DNA of 64,000 nucleotides from BOG-1155 sp963717985 (GTDB lineage: Bacteria > Desulfobacterota > Syntrophorhabdia > Syntrophorhabdales > WCHB1-27): the NCBI GenBank assembly GCA_963717985.1, contig CAVQYC010000005.1, positions 186,001-250,000 of the forward strand, in the 5' to 3' direction. The translations under genes and the position numbers were made by a program. Of the stretch, positions 1-7,851 are shown one piece after another; within the stretch, counting starts at the first letter, position 1; each line of letters begins with the position of its first letter. The notes under the pieces were generated by a model. The model saw only the letters and a list, made by a program, of their open reading frames with translations. It searched no databases and was not told where the DNA came from.

Positions 1-498
1 GGTTCCGGCAATCACTATCACCCCGTGGATGCAAATGCGGTCCTAAGCTCGGGTAACGAGCAGACCAACTACAATAAGTATGTCAGCTCCGGCAACATGA
101 CCGGCAACATTGCGACTGCGTACCTCTCTCTCGTCCCCTTCATGACGGGCAGCAACAGCGTCGCGACCCTCGCCGGCCTTGCGGACAACACGGGAACATA
201 TGTCGCCGCGAAAGGCGGAGCCGGCTCGGCGGACCAGGCGTCGTGCCTCTCTTGTCACAGAGCCCACGCATCGGGCTGGCGTGACGCCCTCAGGTGGAAC
301 CCCGAGGGAGAGTTCATCACTTACGTAACTTCCGCCGGCGTCGCTACCTGGCCGGGCACGGACACGACACCCAGCAATCTGAGTTTTGCCGATGGCATGC
401 TCTCGACCCAGGTGCAGGCTGCCTACTACGACAGACCTGTAACAACCTTCGGCGCTTTCCAGCGGGCGCTTTGCAACAAATGCCACGCCCAGGACTAG
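1..498 (+). CDS. C-terminal part of a multiheme c-type cytochrome, OmcE-like (5' end outside window)
   Basis: The frame is open from base 1, so the gene begins upstream; 165 residues are visible. Two CXXCH heme sites are seen, CLSCH followed by RAHAS and CNKCH four residues before the end. The rest is rich in Gly, Ala, Ser and Thr, as in secreted cytochromes. A CNKCH site at the extreme C-terminus and the long heme-poor linker resemble the tetraheme filament cytochrome OmcE of Geobacter, and the genes downstream (outer-membrane barrel, NHL protein, prolyl isomerase, larger cytochromes) are the company such genes keep. The OmcE assignment is inference from a fragment; cytochrome c is certain. 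A strong terminator follows. Confidence 0.8.
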   Translation, partial: GSGNHYHPVDANAVLSSGNEQTNYNKYVSSGNMTGNIATAYLSLVPFMTGSNSVATLAGLADNTGTYVAAKGGAGSADQASCLSCHRAHASGWRDALRWNPEGEFITYVTSAGVATWPGTDTTPSNLSFADGMLSTQVQAAYYDRPVTTFGAFQRALCNKCHAQD

Positions 499-552
499 AA
501 TCCCTGTTTCGCGCGCAGACAACGCGAGTGGCATGACAGATCATAAGGGAAT

Positions 553-586
553 AAAAGAGGGCCGGCATCTGCCGGCCCTCTTTTTT
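553..586 (+). terminator. Rho-independent terminator after the first cytochrome
   Basis: An 11-bp perfect stem (GAGGGCCGGCA / TGCCGGCCCTC, 557-567 and 570-580) with a 2-base loop is preceded by AAAA and followed by TTTTTT. It separates the highly expressed-type cytochrome gene from the lipoprotein gene downstream. Confidence 0.9.
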
Positions 587-670
587 CTTGCAATTCCTTT
601 TTTGCGGAGTTATCTAATGAACATATTTGGCCGGCTCGTCGCAAGATTCGCTTCGGAAAAGGGGGGTAGC

Positions 671-2134
671 ATGGACGTAAGAAGGGGATGTTCACGGAGG
701 ATGACTGTTCACGACCCATCGACGGGTTGGTCTCTTTGCCTTCGGGTGTTGGTTGTTCTTGCCCTTCTGTCCCTTATTACCGGCTGCCAGTCGATGCTCC
801 CCCAGATAAGGCCGCCTCTCCAGGATGAGGGGGAGGTCCTTCTCTACGTCGAGCCCTTCGTCCAGGAGGCCGACAGACTCAGGTTCGGCATCGAGGGGAT
901 TTTCGCCAGGGGTGTCGATGGAGGCGAGTATCCCTTCAGCCTTAAGCTTACGGAGCTCCGGGGCAGAGAGATGACGAGGCAGCGCTTTCTCGGGGAGGCC
1001 GAGCTGCCCCCCGGCCTCTATGAAGGTTTCAGGCTCAAGGTGAAAGACGCCTTCCTGCGGGGCGAGGGGGGCGAGGCGGCGCTTCTGGTGCCCCAGGCCC
1101 CTGTGACGATCTCCTTTCCCTTCCGTGTGGAGAAAAGGAGGGCTTTCGTCGTAAGTTTTGCCTTTCGAACCGGGGGAGCCATAAGGAGCGGCTTCAGCTT
1201 CAGGCCTGATTTCTTTGTGAGCACTGCGCCTCGACCCGTCAGCGGTCTCACAGGGTACGTGACGAATAGGGCCTCGAATACGATCACGATTTTCAATAAG
1301 AAGGCAGGCGAGGTCGCAGGGGTAATCGCCACAGAGGGGGGACCGGCGGGGATTGCCCTCGATCAGAACGGTCTCAAGGCCTACGTGGCCGTTCCCGCGG
1401 TCGATGCAGTAGAGGTTGTCGATGTGATTGCAAGCGAGATCACCGACAGGATCAGGTTCACCTTGGGCGACCGCCCCGAGGCACTTGCCCTCACGCCCGA
1501 TGGAAAAACCCTCCTGTCCACGAACACAGGCTCGAACACCGTGAGCATCATCGATACCGCCTCTCTGGCGGAGCGGGGGAGGGTCACAGTCGGAAACGGA
1601 CCTGAGTGGGTGGTCGTCGACTCCTTGGGCAGGAGAGCTTACGTGCTGAACCGTATGTCGAGCTCCGTCTCGGTTATTGACATCGCCAACAGGGCACTCG
1701 TGACTACCATCGGCACGGACTCGGGTCCCCTTCGATGCCAGATCAACAGTCAGGGGGATACCCTTTACGTGATCCATGAGTGGTCGCCCTTCATGAGCCT
1801 CATAGACACGGGGAAACTCTCCGTTAAACGGATGCCCGTGACCATGGGCTTGCGCTCGATAAAGATCGATACGGCTACGGGTCTCATCTACATGGGGAGG
1901 GTGGGCGACCGCTCCGTAGGGGTCTATGATCCCAACGCCTTAGTGCCCGTCGACTACATCGGTGCCGGGGGAGACGTCACCGACATGGCCATAGACGGCG
2001 ACATGAATAACCTGCTTATGGTCGGTCGGGATTCGATGAGACTGGATATCGTGAATCTCATCAGCCGGAAAACCCTTTCAGTTATCGACGTCGGCGAGGC
2101 CCCTCACCAGGTCGCGGTAATGGGGGGAAGGTAG
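671..2134 (+). CDS. YVTN beta-propeller repeat lipoprotein
   Basis: 487 residues from the ATG at 671, which follows a GGGGGG purine run; longer in-frame starts would reach into the terminator. A hydrophobic segment ends in the lipobox LITGC, so this is probably a lipoprotein. Residues about 35-165 form a beta-rich domain of DUF4382-like character. From about 185 onward YVTN-type propeller blades repeat, with signatures such as GYVTNRASNTI, DGKTLLSTNTGSNT and GRRAYVLNRMSSS. Such propellers act as surface interaction scaffolds; no catalytic motif is visible. It heads the + strand operon that continues into the outer-membrane barrel gene 30 bases downstream, so a role in the surface electron-transfer complex is inferred. 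Confidence 0.8.
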   Translation: MDVRRGCSRRMTVHDPSTGWSLCLRVLVVLALLSLITGCQSMLPQIRPPLQDEGEVLLYVEPFVQEADRLRFGIEGIFARGVDGGEYPFSLKLTELRGREMTRQRFLGEAELPPGLYEGFRLKVKDAFLRGEGGEAALLVPQAPVTISFPFRVEKRRAFVVSFAFRTGGAIRSGFSFRPDFFVSTAPRPVSGLTGYVTNRASNTITIFNKKAGEVAGVIATEGGPAGIALDQNGLKAYVAVPAVDAVEVVDVIASEITDRIRFTLGDRPEALALTPDGKTLLSTNTGSNTVSIIDTASLAERGRVTVGNGPEWVVVDSLGRRAYVLNRMSSSVSVIDIANRALVTTIGTDSGPLRCQINSQGDTLYVIHEWSPFMSLIDTGKLSVKRMPVTMGLRSIKIDTATGLIYMGRVGDRSVGVYDPNALVPVDYIGAGGDVTDMAIDGDMNNLLMVGRDSMRLDIVNLISRKTLSVIDVGEAPHQVAVMGGR

Positions 2135-2164
2135 GACAAGGCCTGATCGGCGGCCGAGAATAGC

Positions 2165-4351
2165 GTGAACGGCAGGACGTTTTCCATACTATTGGCGGTC
2201 GCTCTGGTTTTGCCGTTACTGCCCCCTGGGGGCGCAATGGCCGACTCCATAAGCGGCCTCATAGACGAGCAGTACAACAACCTTTCGACCAAAACGACGG
2301 AGAGCGGTCAGACGGTGAAATCCGATTCCGTGAGTTACCAGGAGCGCTACACCTTCCTCATCGACAAGACTATTTTTCCCAAGCTGACCTTCGATGCGAC
2401 CGGTGTCTTTCAAAAGGAAGTCACAAATCAGAAACAGACCGGCCAGCAGGAGGTCACCTCGACAAGCACGAACATCCTGCCCAGCGCAACCCTCACCCTG
2501 AAAGACCCGATCTATACCGCGGCTATCGGCTATTTTCTGAACGAGCAGCAGCAGGCGGCGTCCCGGACGCCGACGGTTACGCTGGTGAATAAGGACTACC
2601 AGGCCTTGTTCAACTGGACGCCGGCGGGTCTGCCCCTCTTCAATTTCAGATACGATCATATCGACACGTACGACCTGCGCCATTTGACCAACGACACGGC
2701 GAGCGACAACCTTTTGCTCATCTCACACTATGCTTACAACGGACTCGATCTTCGCTACTATGGCACCTATATGGACACGCAGGACAAGTTACACGACGCC
2801 GACACAGTCAACGTGACCCAGAACGGGACGGGGACTTATAACAGTACGTTTTTCGGCGGGCGGCTGCTCTTTGGCACGAGCTTCAATGTGATAAAAAACG
2901 AGGTTACCACGTCTGCGACCGGTGCAGGCGGGACGGCGAGCGTCCAGGTTTTTCCTTATAGCGGTCTCTTCTCTCTCACAAACACGCCCACACTCGGCGC
3001 CCTCAGCCCCAACAATGCCCTCATCGACGCCAATCTGACCGTGTCTGCCGGCATCAACATAGGTCTTCCTCCTCCCGGGCCACCCCAGTTGCCGCGGGAC
3101 ATAGGCCTCGATTTTCTGAACCCGGCGGAAGTGAACGACCTTCAGGTGTGGGTCGACCGGACTCTCCCCGCCACTATAGCCGCCTCTTTCTCCTGGGACA
3201 TTTACACGAGTAGCGATAACCTCACGTGGACCCTGGTCCAGACCGTCTTCCCGGCGACCTTCGGGGCTTTTCAGAACAGGTTCGACATCCCGATCGCCCA
3301 GGTAAAGACGAGGTACATCAAGGTCGTGGTGAACCCTCCCCCGGCGGCCACGGTGACCGGTGGAAGCAGCTTCCCGGACATCTTCGTGACCGAGCTTCAG
3401 GCCTTTGTGACGCAGACCGTCCAGCAGTCCACGAAGCAAAGGTTTGAATCCACGTCCGAGGTCACCAACACGACGGTCAGGTACCGGATCTTCAATAACT
3501 CACTTCTTGACTACGAATCCTCATATTTTCTCAGCAGGAACAGTAGTTCGAACCTTGAAACCTCGACTTTTTCCAACGGGCTTTCATCAAACTACCGCCT
3601 CAGCAGCATCTTTGCCACAAGCGCCCGGTTCGCGTGGGAGACCGGCGAGCAGGCGAACGAGCGGGAGAATGCTTATATTTACACTGCTTCCCTCATAGCA
3701 ACCCCCCTTCCGGCGCTCACTGACAGCATCGTTGTGAGCGGGAGGGATGAGACCCTGGCCGGGAAACCTCAGGACACTCAATCGTTCTTTCTCAATAACG
3801 CGGCCCGGTTGTATAAAGGGCTTGACGTGAATTTGAACGTAGGTCGTATTGACGCAACAGAGCCGGATGGGTCGAAGCTCGATTCTAATACCTTCATCGT
3901 GGGCGCCAATATCGTCCCCAACAGAACCATGACGTGGACCTTTTTCTTTACGGACACGAGCACGGACCGCTCGGGGGCGGGACTCCCTTCCACCTCGACC
4001 CTGACCCGGCAGGTGACCGCCACGTGTGCCTACACGCCCGTCAGGACGATGTACCTCTTCGCGTCAGTCCAGAGACTAAGTGAGACCGGGGTGGGGGTCC
4101 GGACGATGCAGAACTACGGGTTTAACTGGTCGCCCTTTCCCGATGGCGCCCTTCAGTTCAGGTTCTCCTACAATGAGAGCGTCACACCGGAGGTCGGGCA
4201 GTCAACGACGATCTTCTCCCCCGGTGTGAGATATAAAATAAACGGGAGATCCTTCCTGGACCTGTCGTATCAGTCGATTCAAAGTAAATCCCCGGGTCTG
4301 ATCACGGAGTCGAAGGGCATTAACGCTGAGTTGAGGATATCACTCTTTTAA
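2165..4351 (+). CDS. Outer-membrane beta-barrel protein of a cytochrome-associated conduit
   Basis: 728 residues from a GTG start. A signal peptide ends near GGAMADS. The remainder is built of alternating amphipathic strands with aromatic girdle residues and ends in Phe (LRISLF), as in outer-membrane barrels. Around residues 290-400 an inserted beta domain (VNDLQVWVD ... WDIYTSSDNLTW ... TRYIKVVV) resembles an F5/8-type (discoidin) fold. The gene lies between a propeller lipoprotein and two periplasmic lipoproteins, upstream of 26- and 16-heme cytochromes, which suggests the porin part of a porin-cytochrome conduit. It is not recognisably MtrB; barrel type and partner are inferred. Confidence 0.7.
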   Translation: MNGRTFSILLAVALVLPLLPPGGAMADSISGLIDEQYNNLSTKTTESGQTVKSDSVSYQERYTFLIDKTIFPKLTFDATGVFQKEVTNQKQTGQQEVTSTSTNILPSATLTLKDPIYTAAIGYFLNEQQQAASRTPTVTLVNKDYQALFNWTPAGLPLFNFRYDHIDTYDLRHLTNDTASDNLLLISHYAYNGLDLRYYGTYMDTQDKLHDADTVNVTQNGTGTYNSTFFGGRLLFGTSFNVIKNEVTTSATGAGGTASVQVFPYSGLFSLTNTPTLGALSPNNALIDANLTVSAGINIGLPPPGPPQLPRDIGLDFLNPAEVNDLQVWVDRTLPATIAASFSWDIYTSSDNLTWTLVQTVFPATFGAFQNRFDIPIAQVKTRYIKVVVNPPPAATVTGGSSFPDIFVTELQAFVTQTVQQSTKQRFESTSEVTNTTVRYRIFNNSLLDYESSYFLSRNSSSNLETSTFSNGLSSNYRLSSIFATSARFAWETGEQANERENAYIYTASLIATPLPALTDSIVVSGRDETLAGKPQDTQSFFLNNAARLYKGLDVNLNVGRIDATEPDGSKLDSNTFIVGANIVPNRTMTWTFFFTDTSTDRSGAGLPSTSTLTRQVTATCAYTPVRTMYLFASVQRLSETGVGVRTMQNYGFNWSPFPDGALQFRFSYNESVTPEVGQSTTIFSPGVRYKINGRSFLDLSYQSIQSKSPGLITESKGINAELRISLF

Positions 4352-4980
4352 TGATTGACAACGACGGCAAGGCTATAATAAAGTGCTCAGTGGCTTCTAT
4401 AGTACATAACATGAGAATGGTCCATATCGTTCTGCCCCTCCTTTTGGTGCTCCTCTCTCTGACGGCTTGCGGAACTCATGGGGAAACTTTTCGCGACGAC
4501 AAGATGGATTTCGGCGCGATCCAAACTGTCGCCGTGATGCCTTTCGTCAATTTGACGCGGGAGAGCACGGCTGCCGATAGGGTGAGGGATGTCTTCATCA
4601 ATAGGCTGCTGGCAACGGGCGCCCTCTATGTGCTTCCGGTGGGGGAGGTTGCGAGGGGGGTTACAAGGGGGGAGGTTACAATGCCCGGTGTCCCTTCGCC
4701 TGAAGACATCGTAAAGCTGGGCGGTATCCTCAAGGCCCAGGCGGTCATCACGGGGACGGTCAGGGAATATGGCGAGATAAGGTCGGGTAGCGCCATGGCA
4801 AACGTGATATCGTTGAGCGCCCAGATGGTGGAAACGGAGAGCGGAAGAGTCGTCTGGTCCGCCGCTTCCACTAAGGGCGGCATCACTACGACGGACCGCC
4901 TCTTCGGTGGAGGGGGGCAGCCCATGAACAAAATTACCGAGAAAGCAGTAGATGATCTCATCATTAAGCTTTTTAAGTAG
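4351..4980 (+). CDS. CsgG/TolB-like periplasmic lipoprotein
   Basis: 209 residues from the ATG that overlaps the barrel stop codon (TAATG); the internal ATG at 4411 would give a more typical signal peptide and is a possible true start. The lipobox is LTAC followed by GT. The mature part contains the motif TVAVMPFVNLTRES and a GILKAQAVITGTV strand-helix pattern typical of CsgG/GNA1162-like lipoproteins, ending in a VWSAAS segment. These proteins sit at the outer-membrane inner leaflet and assist secretion or assembly. A second member of the same fold follows immediately, overlapping by 29 bases. Confidence 0.7.
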   Translation: MIDNDGKAIIKCSVASIVHNMRMVHIVLPLLLVLLSLTACGTHGETFRDDKMDFGAIQTVAVMPFVNLTRESTAADRVRDVFINRLLATGALYVLPVGEVARGVTRGEVTMPGVPSPEDIVKLGGILKAQAVITGTVREYGEIRSGSAMANVISLSAQMVETESGRVVWSAASTKGGITTTDRLFGGGGQPMNKITEKAVDDLIIKLFK

Positions 4981-6172
4981 TTTTTTGCGGCGGCCGTTGA
5001 GATTGTCTGCTGTGCTGCTCTCATGTGCTGCTCTCATGTGCTGCCTCGCGTCTTGCGGAACCCTACACCAGGCCGTGAAGAAAGAAACCGCATCTCCCTC
5101 GACACCCGGGGGGAAGCAAACGGCCGTCCCTGGCGGGGAAAAACAAGAACCCGCCTCAAGGGGAGCGCCTGTCGCGTCCGTAGCAGTCTTTCCCCTCGAG
5201 AACCTGAGCGGGTCGGCGGTCCCTTTAAAGTCTCTCAGGACATCTCTCTCGGAAGAATTGAGGCAGCGGGGCCTCCGTCTCCTTGACGAAGATACCCTCG
5301 AAAAGTTCATGGCCCGGCATCGGGTCCGCTACACGGCAGGAATAGATGAAGAGACCGCGTATGCGCTGAAGGAGGAGACCGGCGTGGAAAGCGCTCTCCT
5401 CACCTCCATCGAGCTTTACAGCGAGGGAGTTGTCCCTAAGATAGCGCTCACCTCCCGGTTGGTCTCGACCGGCGATGTGCCGGCCATCCTGTGGATAGAT
5501 GGGGTAGGAATGGCGGGTGACGACCACCCGGGCATCCTCAACCTCGGTCTCATCAACGACTTTCGTGTGCTTGTCCGTAAAGCCCTGGGGATGGTCGGGG
5601 AATCCCTGGCCGCGCGGCTGGCCGGGAAAGAGGGGAGAAGAGGGACCGCGAAAGCGGAAAGAAAGTTCCGGCCGAGGATTGCCTATCGATCTGACCTGGA
5701 AGGGGAACAGAAGTACACGGTGGCGGTTGTCCCCTTTTTCAACAAGAGCGACAGAAAAAATGCGGGAGATGTGCTGGTCCTCCAGTTTGTCAGGGCTTTA
5801 CACGGCCTCGGGAATTTTGAGGTTATCGAGCCGGGGCTGGTCAGAAAGGCATTCCTGAACATGCGGCTTATCATGGACGAAGGTGTCTCGCTCGAAGATG
5901 CGCAAGCCCTTTTCGCGGTGTTAGGGGTCGATCTCGTCCTGGCGGGGGAGGTGCTCGATTACCAGGACTATGAAGGTCCTGTCGGATCGGCGAAGGTCAA
6001 TTTTACGGTCCAGCTCATCGAGAGAAAAAACCGGATGGTTGTCTGGAGTTCTGAAAGCTATAATCAGGGGGACGACGGCGTTTTCTTTTTCGATTGGGGT
6101 AAGGTCAACACGGCCCATGCGATGGCGATTCAAATGGCCGATTCTATCGGAGGCATGCTGGTGAAGCGATGA
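4952..6172 (+). CDS. Lipoprotein with two CsgG/TolB-like domains
   Basis: 406 residues. A hydrophobic N-terminus ends in the lipobox LASC. A Pro/Gly/Lys-rich linker leads to two copies of an AVFPLENLSG-type or AVVPFFNKSD-type nucleating strand, near residues 75 and 255, each followed by a helix and a second conserved strand. The second copy ends with LIERKNRMVVWSSES, as in the preceding lipoprotein. The gene overlaps its neighbours on both sides (ATGA junction downstream), so it is co-translated with the prolyl isomerase. An assembly or transport role for the surface cytochromes is inferred from position only. Confidence 0.65.
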   Translation: MISSLSFLSSFLRRPLRLSAVLLSCAALMCCLASCGTLHQAVKKETASPSTPGGKQTAVPGGEKQEPASRGAPVASVAVFPLENLSGSAVPLKSLRTSLSEELRQRGLRLLDEDTLEKFMARHRVRYTAGIDEETAYALKEETGVESALLTSIELYSEGVVPKIALTSRLVSTGDVPAILWIDGVGMAGDDHPGILNLGLINDFRVLVRKALGMVGESLAARLAGKEGRRGTAKAERKFRPRIAYRSDLEGEQKYTVAVVPFFNKSDRKNAGDVLVLQFVRALHGLGNFEVIEPGLVRKAFLNMRLIMDEGVSLEDAQALFAVLGVDLVLAGEVLDYQDYEGPVGSAKVNFTVQLIERKNRMVVWSSESYNQGDDGVFFFDWGKVNTAHAMAIQMADSIGGMLVKR

Positions 6173-7851
6173 AGAGCACGGCGAAGCGTTTTTCTTTGGG
6201 AGCGATAGCGATCATGGCGGTTTTTCTCTGCGGCGCGAGGGGGGTCTCTGCGATTGAGACGGCATTGCCGCTTATTCACGGGACGCGGACGGTTGCCCTT
6301 GTCAACGGTGAGCCGGTTGCCCTTGCCGACCTGGAGAGCGCCCTCGCTCTTCGCCGTGAGGCGACAGGGGGGGCAAAGGCCGGCAGGAGAGACGTCTTTG
6401 AAGTGCTCAAACGCCTGATCGATAGCAGGCTCGCGGTGCAGGAGGGGAGAAAAATAGGTCTTGACCAGTTGCCGGAAACAAGGCGGATGGTCGATGCCTT
6501 TGCGGGCACGGCCCTGCGCGAGGAGTTGATGGAGAAACAGGTGGGAAACCTGGCCGTCCCTGAGAAGGAGGCGGAGAAGCTCTATAAAGAGGCGACCAGG
6601 GAGTGGAAGCTCATCTCCGTCATGTTCGCGAGTGAAGACGACGCCAAAAAGATGTTGGAGCGGCTGAAGGCAGGTGAAAAGTTCGCAGACCTTGCAAAAA
6701 AGGTCGTGGCGGAAGGGACCGCGAAGGGAGGAGACCAGGGGCAATACCTGAAAATCAAGGAGGTCATTCCCGCGATCGCGGCCGTTGTGTCGAAGATGGC
6801 GCCCGGTTCTGTAAGCCCGGTCATACCGATCAAGGCTGCGGAAAATGCAAAAACGGCGGGATATGCGGTCGTGAAACTGGAGGACGTTCGCCAGGTCGAC
6901 AGTCCCGGGGAAAGAGAGCGGGCCCGGCAGGAGGCGCTGAAAAATGCAAAGGTGGAGGCCCTGCAGCACTACAGTCAGACCCTTATCAAGCGTTATACGG
7001 TGGTCCACAGGGCCGTCCTCGACTACCTCGATTTCGAGGCGAAAGATCCCGGTTTTGAGAAGCTGATGAAGGATGGGCGGGTCCTTGCGGAGATAAAGGG
7101 AGAAAAACCCATCACCGTAGCGGACCTGGCAGAACAACTCCGCCACCAGCTTTACCACGGAGCGGAGCAGGCGGCCGAAGCCAAGAAACTCAACGAGAAA
7201 ATAGCTCCTGCCCTCCATGAGATGCTCTACAGGAGGGTCTTCAGGAAAGAGGCGCTCAGGCTGGGGTTGGACAAGACAGCCGCTTACACGCGTAAGGTCG
7301 GGGAATATGAGAATACCCTCGTCTTCGGGAGTTTTGTGCAGAAAGCGGTGGTGCCCGATGTGAAGCTCACCGAAAAAGACGTGCAGAAGTATTACAAGGA
7401 GCATATCAGGGATTACACTTTCCCGGAGATGATGAAAATTTCAGGCATTGCTTTTAAGAAAAGGGCCGATGCCGAAGGGGCCGTCGAAAAACTCCGCAAC
7501 GGGACGGACTTCCGGTGGTTCGTCGAAAATGCGGAAGGCCAGGCAGCGAAGAACAGCAAGGGCCTCTTAACGTTTGACCGGAATCCGGTGACGACGCAGG
7601 ACCTGCCTGAGGGCATGCGGAAGGTTGTTTCCGGGAGTAAGCCGGGTGACTTGAGGGTGTACGCCTCACCGGAGGGCTACTTTTACGCCCTGTCCATCGA
7701 GGAAGTAATACCGCCAAAACCGAAGCCCTACGAAGAGGCGAGGGAAGAGATCGCGGAGAAAATATTTAACGAGAGGCTGAAACAGGCCATGGATGCATAT
7801 ATCGCCAAGCTAAGGGCGGCGGCGGACATTAAAATATTCCTGAAGCCATGA
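6169..7851 (+). CDS. Periplasmic SurA/PpiC-type peptidyl-prolyl isomerase
   Basis: 560 residues with a signal peptide ending near GVSAIE. Residues 40-120 are a SurA-like N-terminal helical region (VALVNGEPVALADLESAL is typical), followed by a parvulin-type domain at about 145-240 (WKLISVMFAS ... GEKFADLAKKV ... GGDQGQY). A second, weaker parvulin-like segment lies near 400-500 (FPEMMKISGIAFKKRADAE). Such foldases help multiheme cytochromes and barrels to fold in the periplasm. ATGA junctions link it to the lipoprotein upstream and to the 26-heme cytochrome downstream, so its clients are probably encoded in the same operon. Confidence 0.85.
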   Translation: MKSTAKRFSLGAIAIMAVFLCGARGVSAIETALPLIHGTRTVALVNGEPVALADLESALALRREATGGAKAGRRDVFEVLKRLIDSRLAVQEGRKIGLDQLPETRRMVDAFAGTALREELMEKQVGNLAVPEKEAEKLYKEATREWKLISVMFASEDDAKKMLERLKAGEKFADLAKKVVAEGTAKGGDQGQYLKIKEVIPAIAAVVSKMAPGSVSPVIPIKAAENAKTAGYAVVKLEDVRQVDSPGERERARQEALKNAKVEALQHYSQTLIKRYTVVHRAVLDYLDFEAKDPGFEKLMKDGRVLAEIKGEKPITVADLAEQLRHQLYHGAEQAAEAKKLNEKIAPALHEMLYRRVFRKEALRLGLDKTAAYTRKVGEYENTLVFGSFVQKAVVPDVKLTEKDVQKYYKEHIRDYTFPEMMKISGIAFKKRADAEGAVEKLRNGTDFRWFVENAEGQAAKNSKGLLTFDRNPVTTQDLPEGMRKVVSGSKPGDLRVYASPEGYFYALSIEEVIPPKPKPYEEAREEIAEKIFNERLKQAMDAYIAKLRAAADIKIFLKP

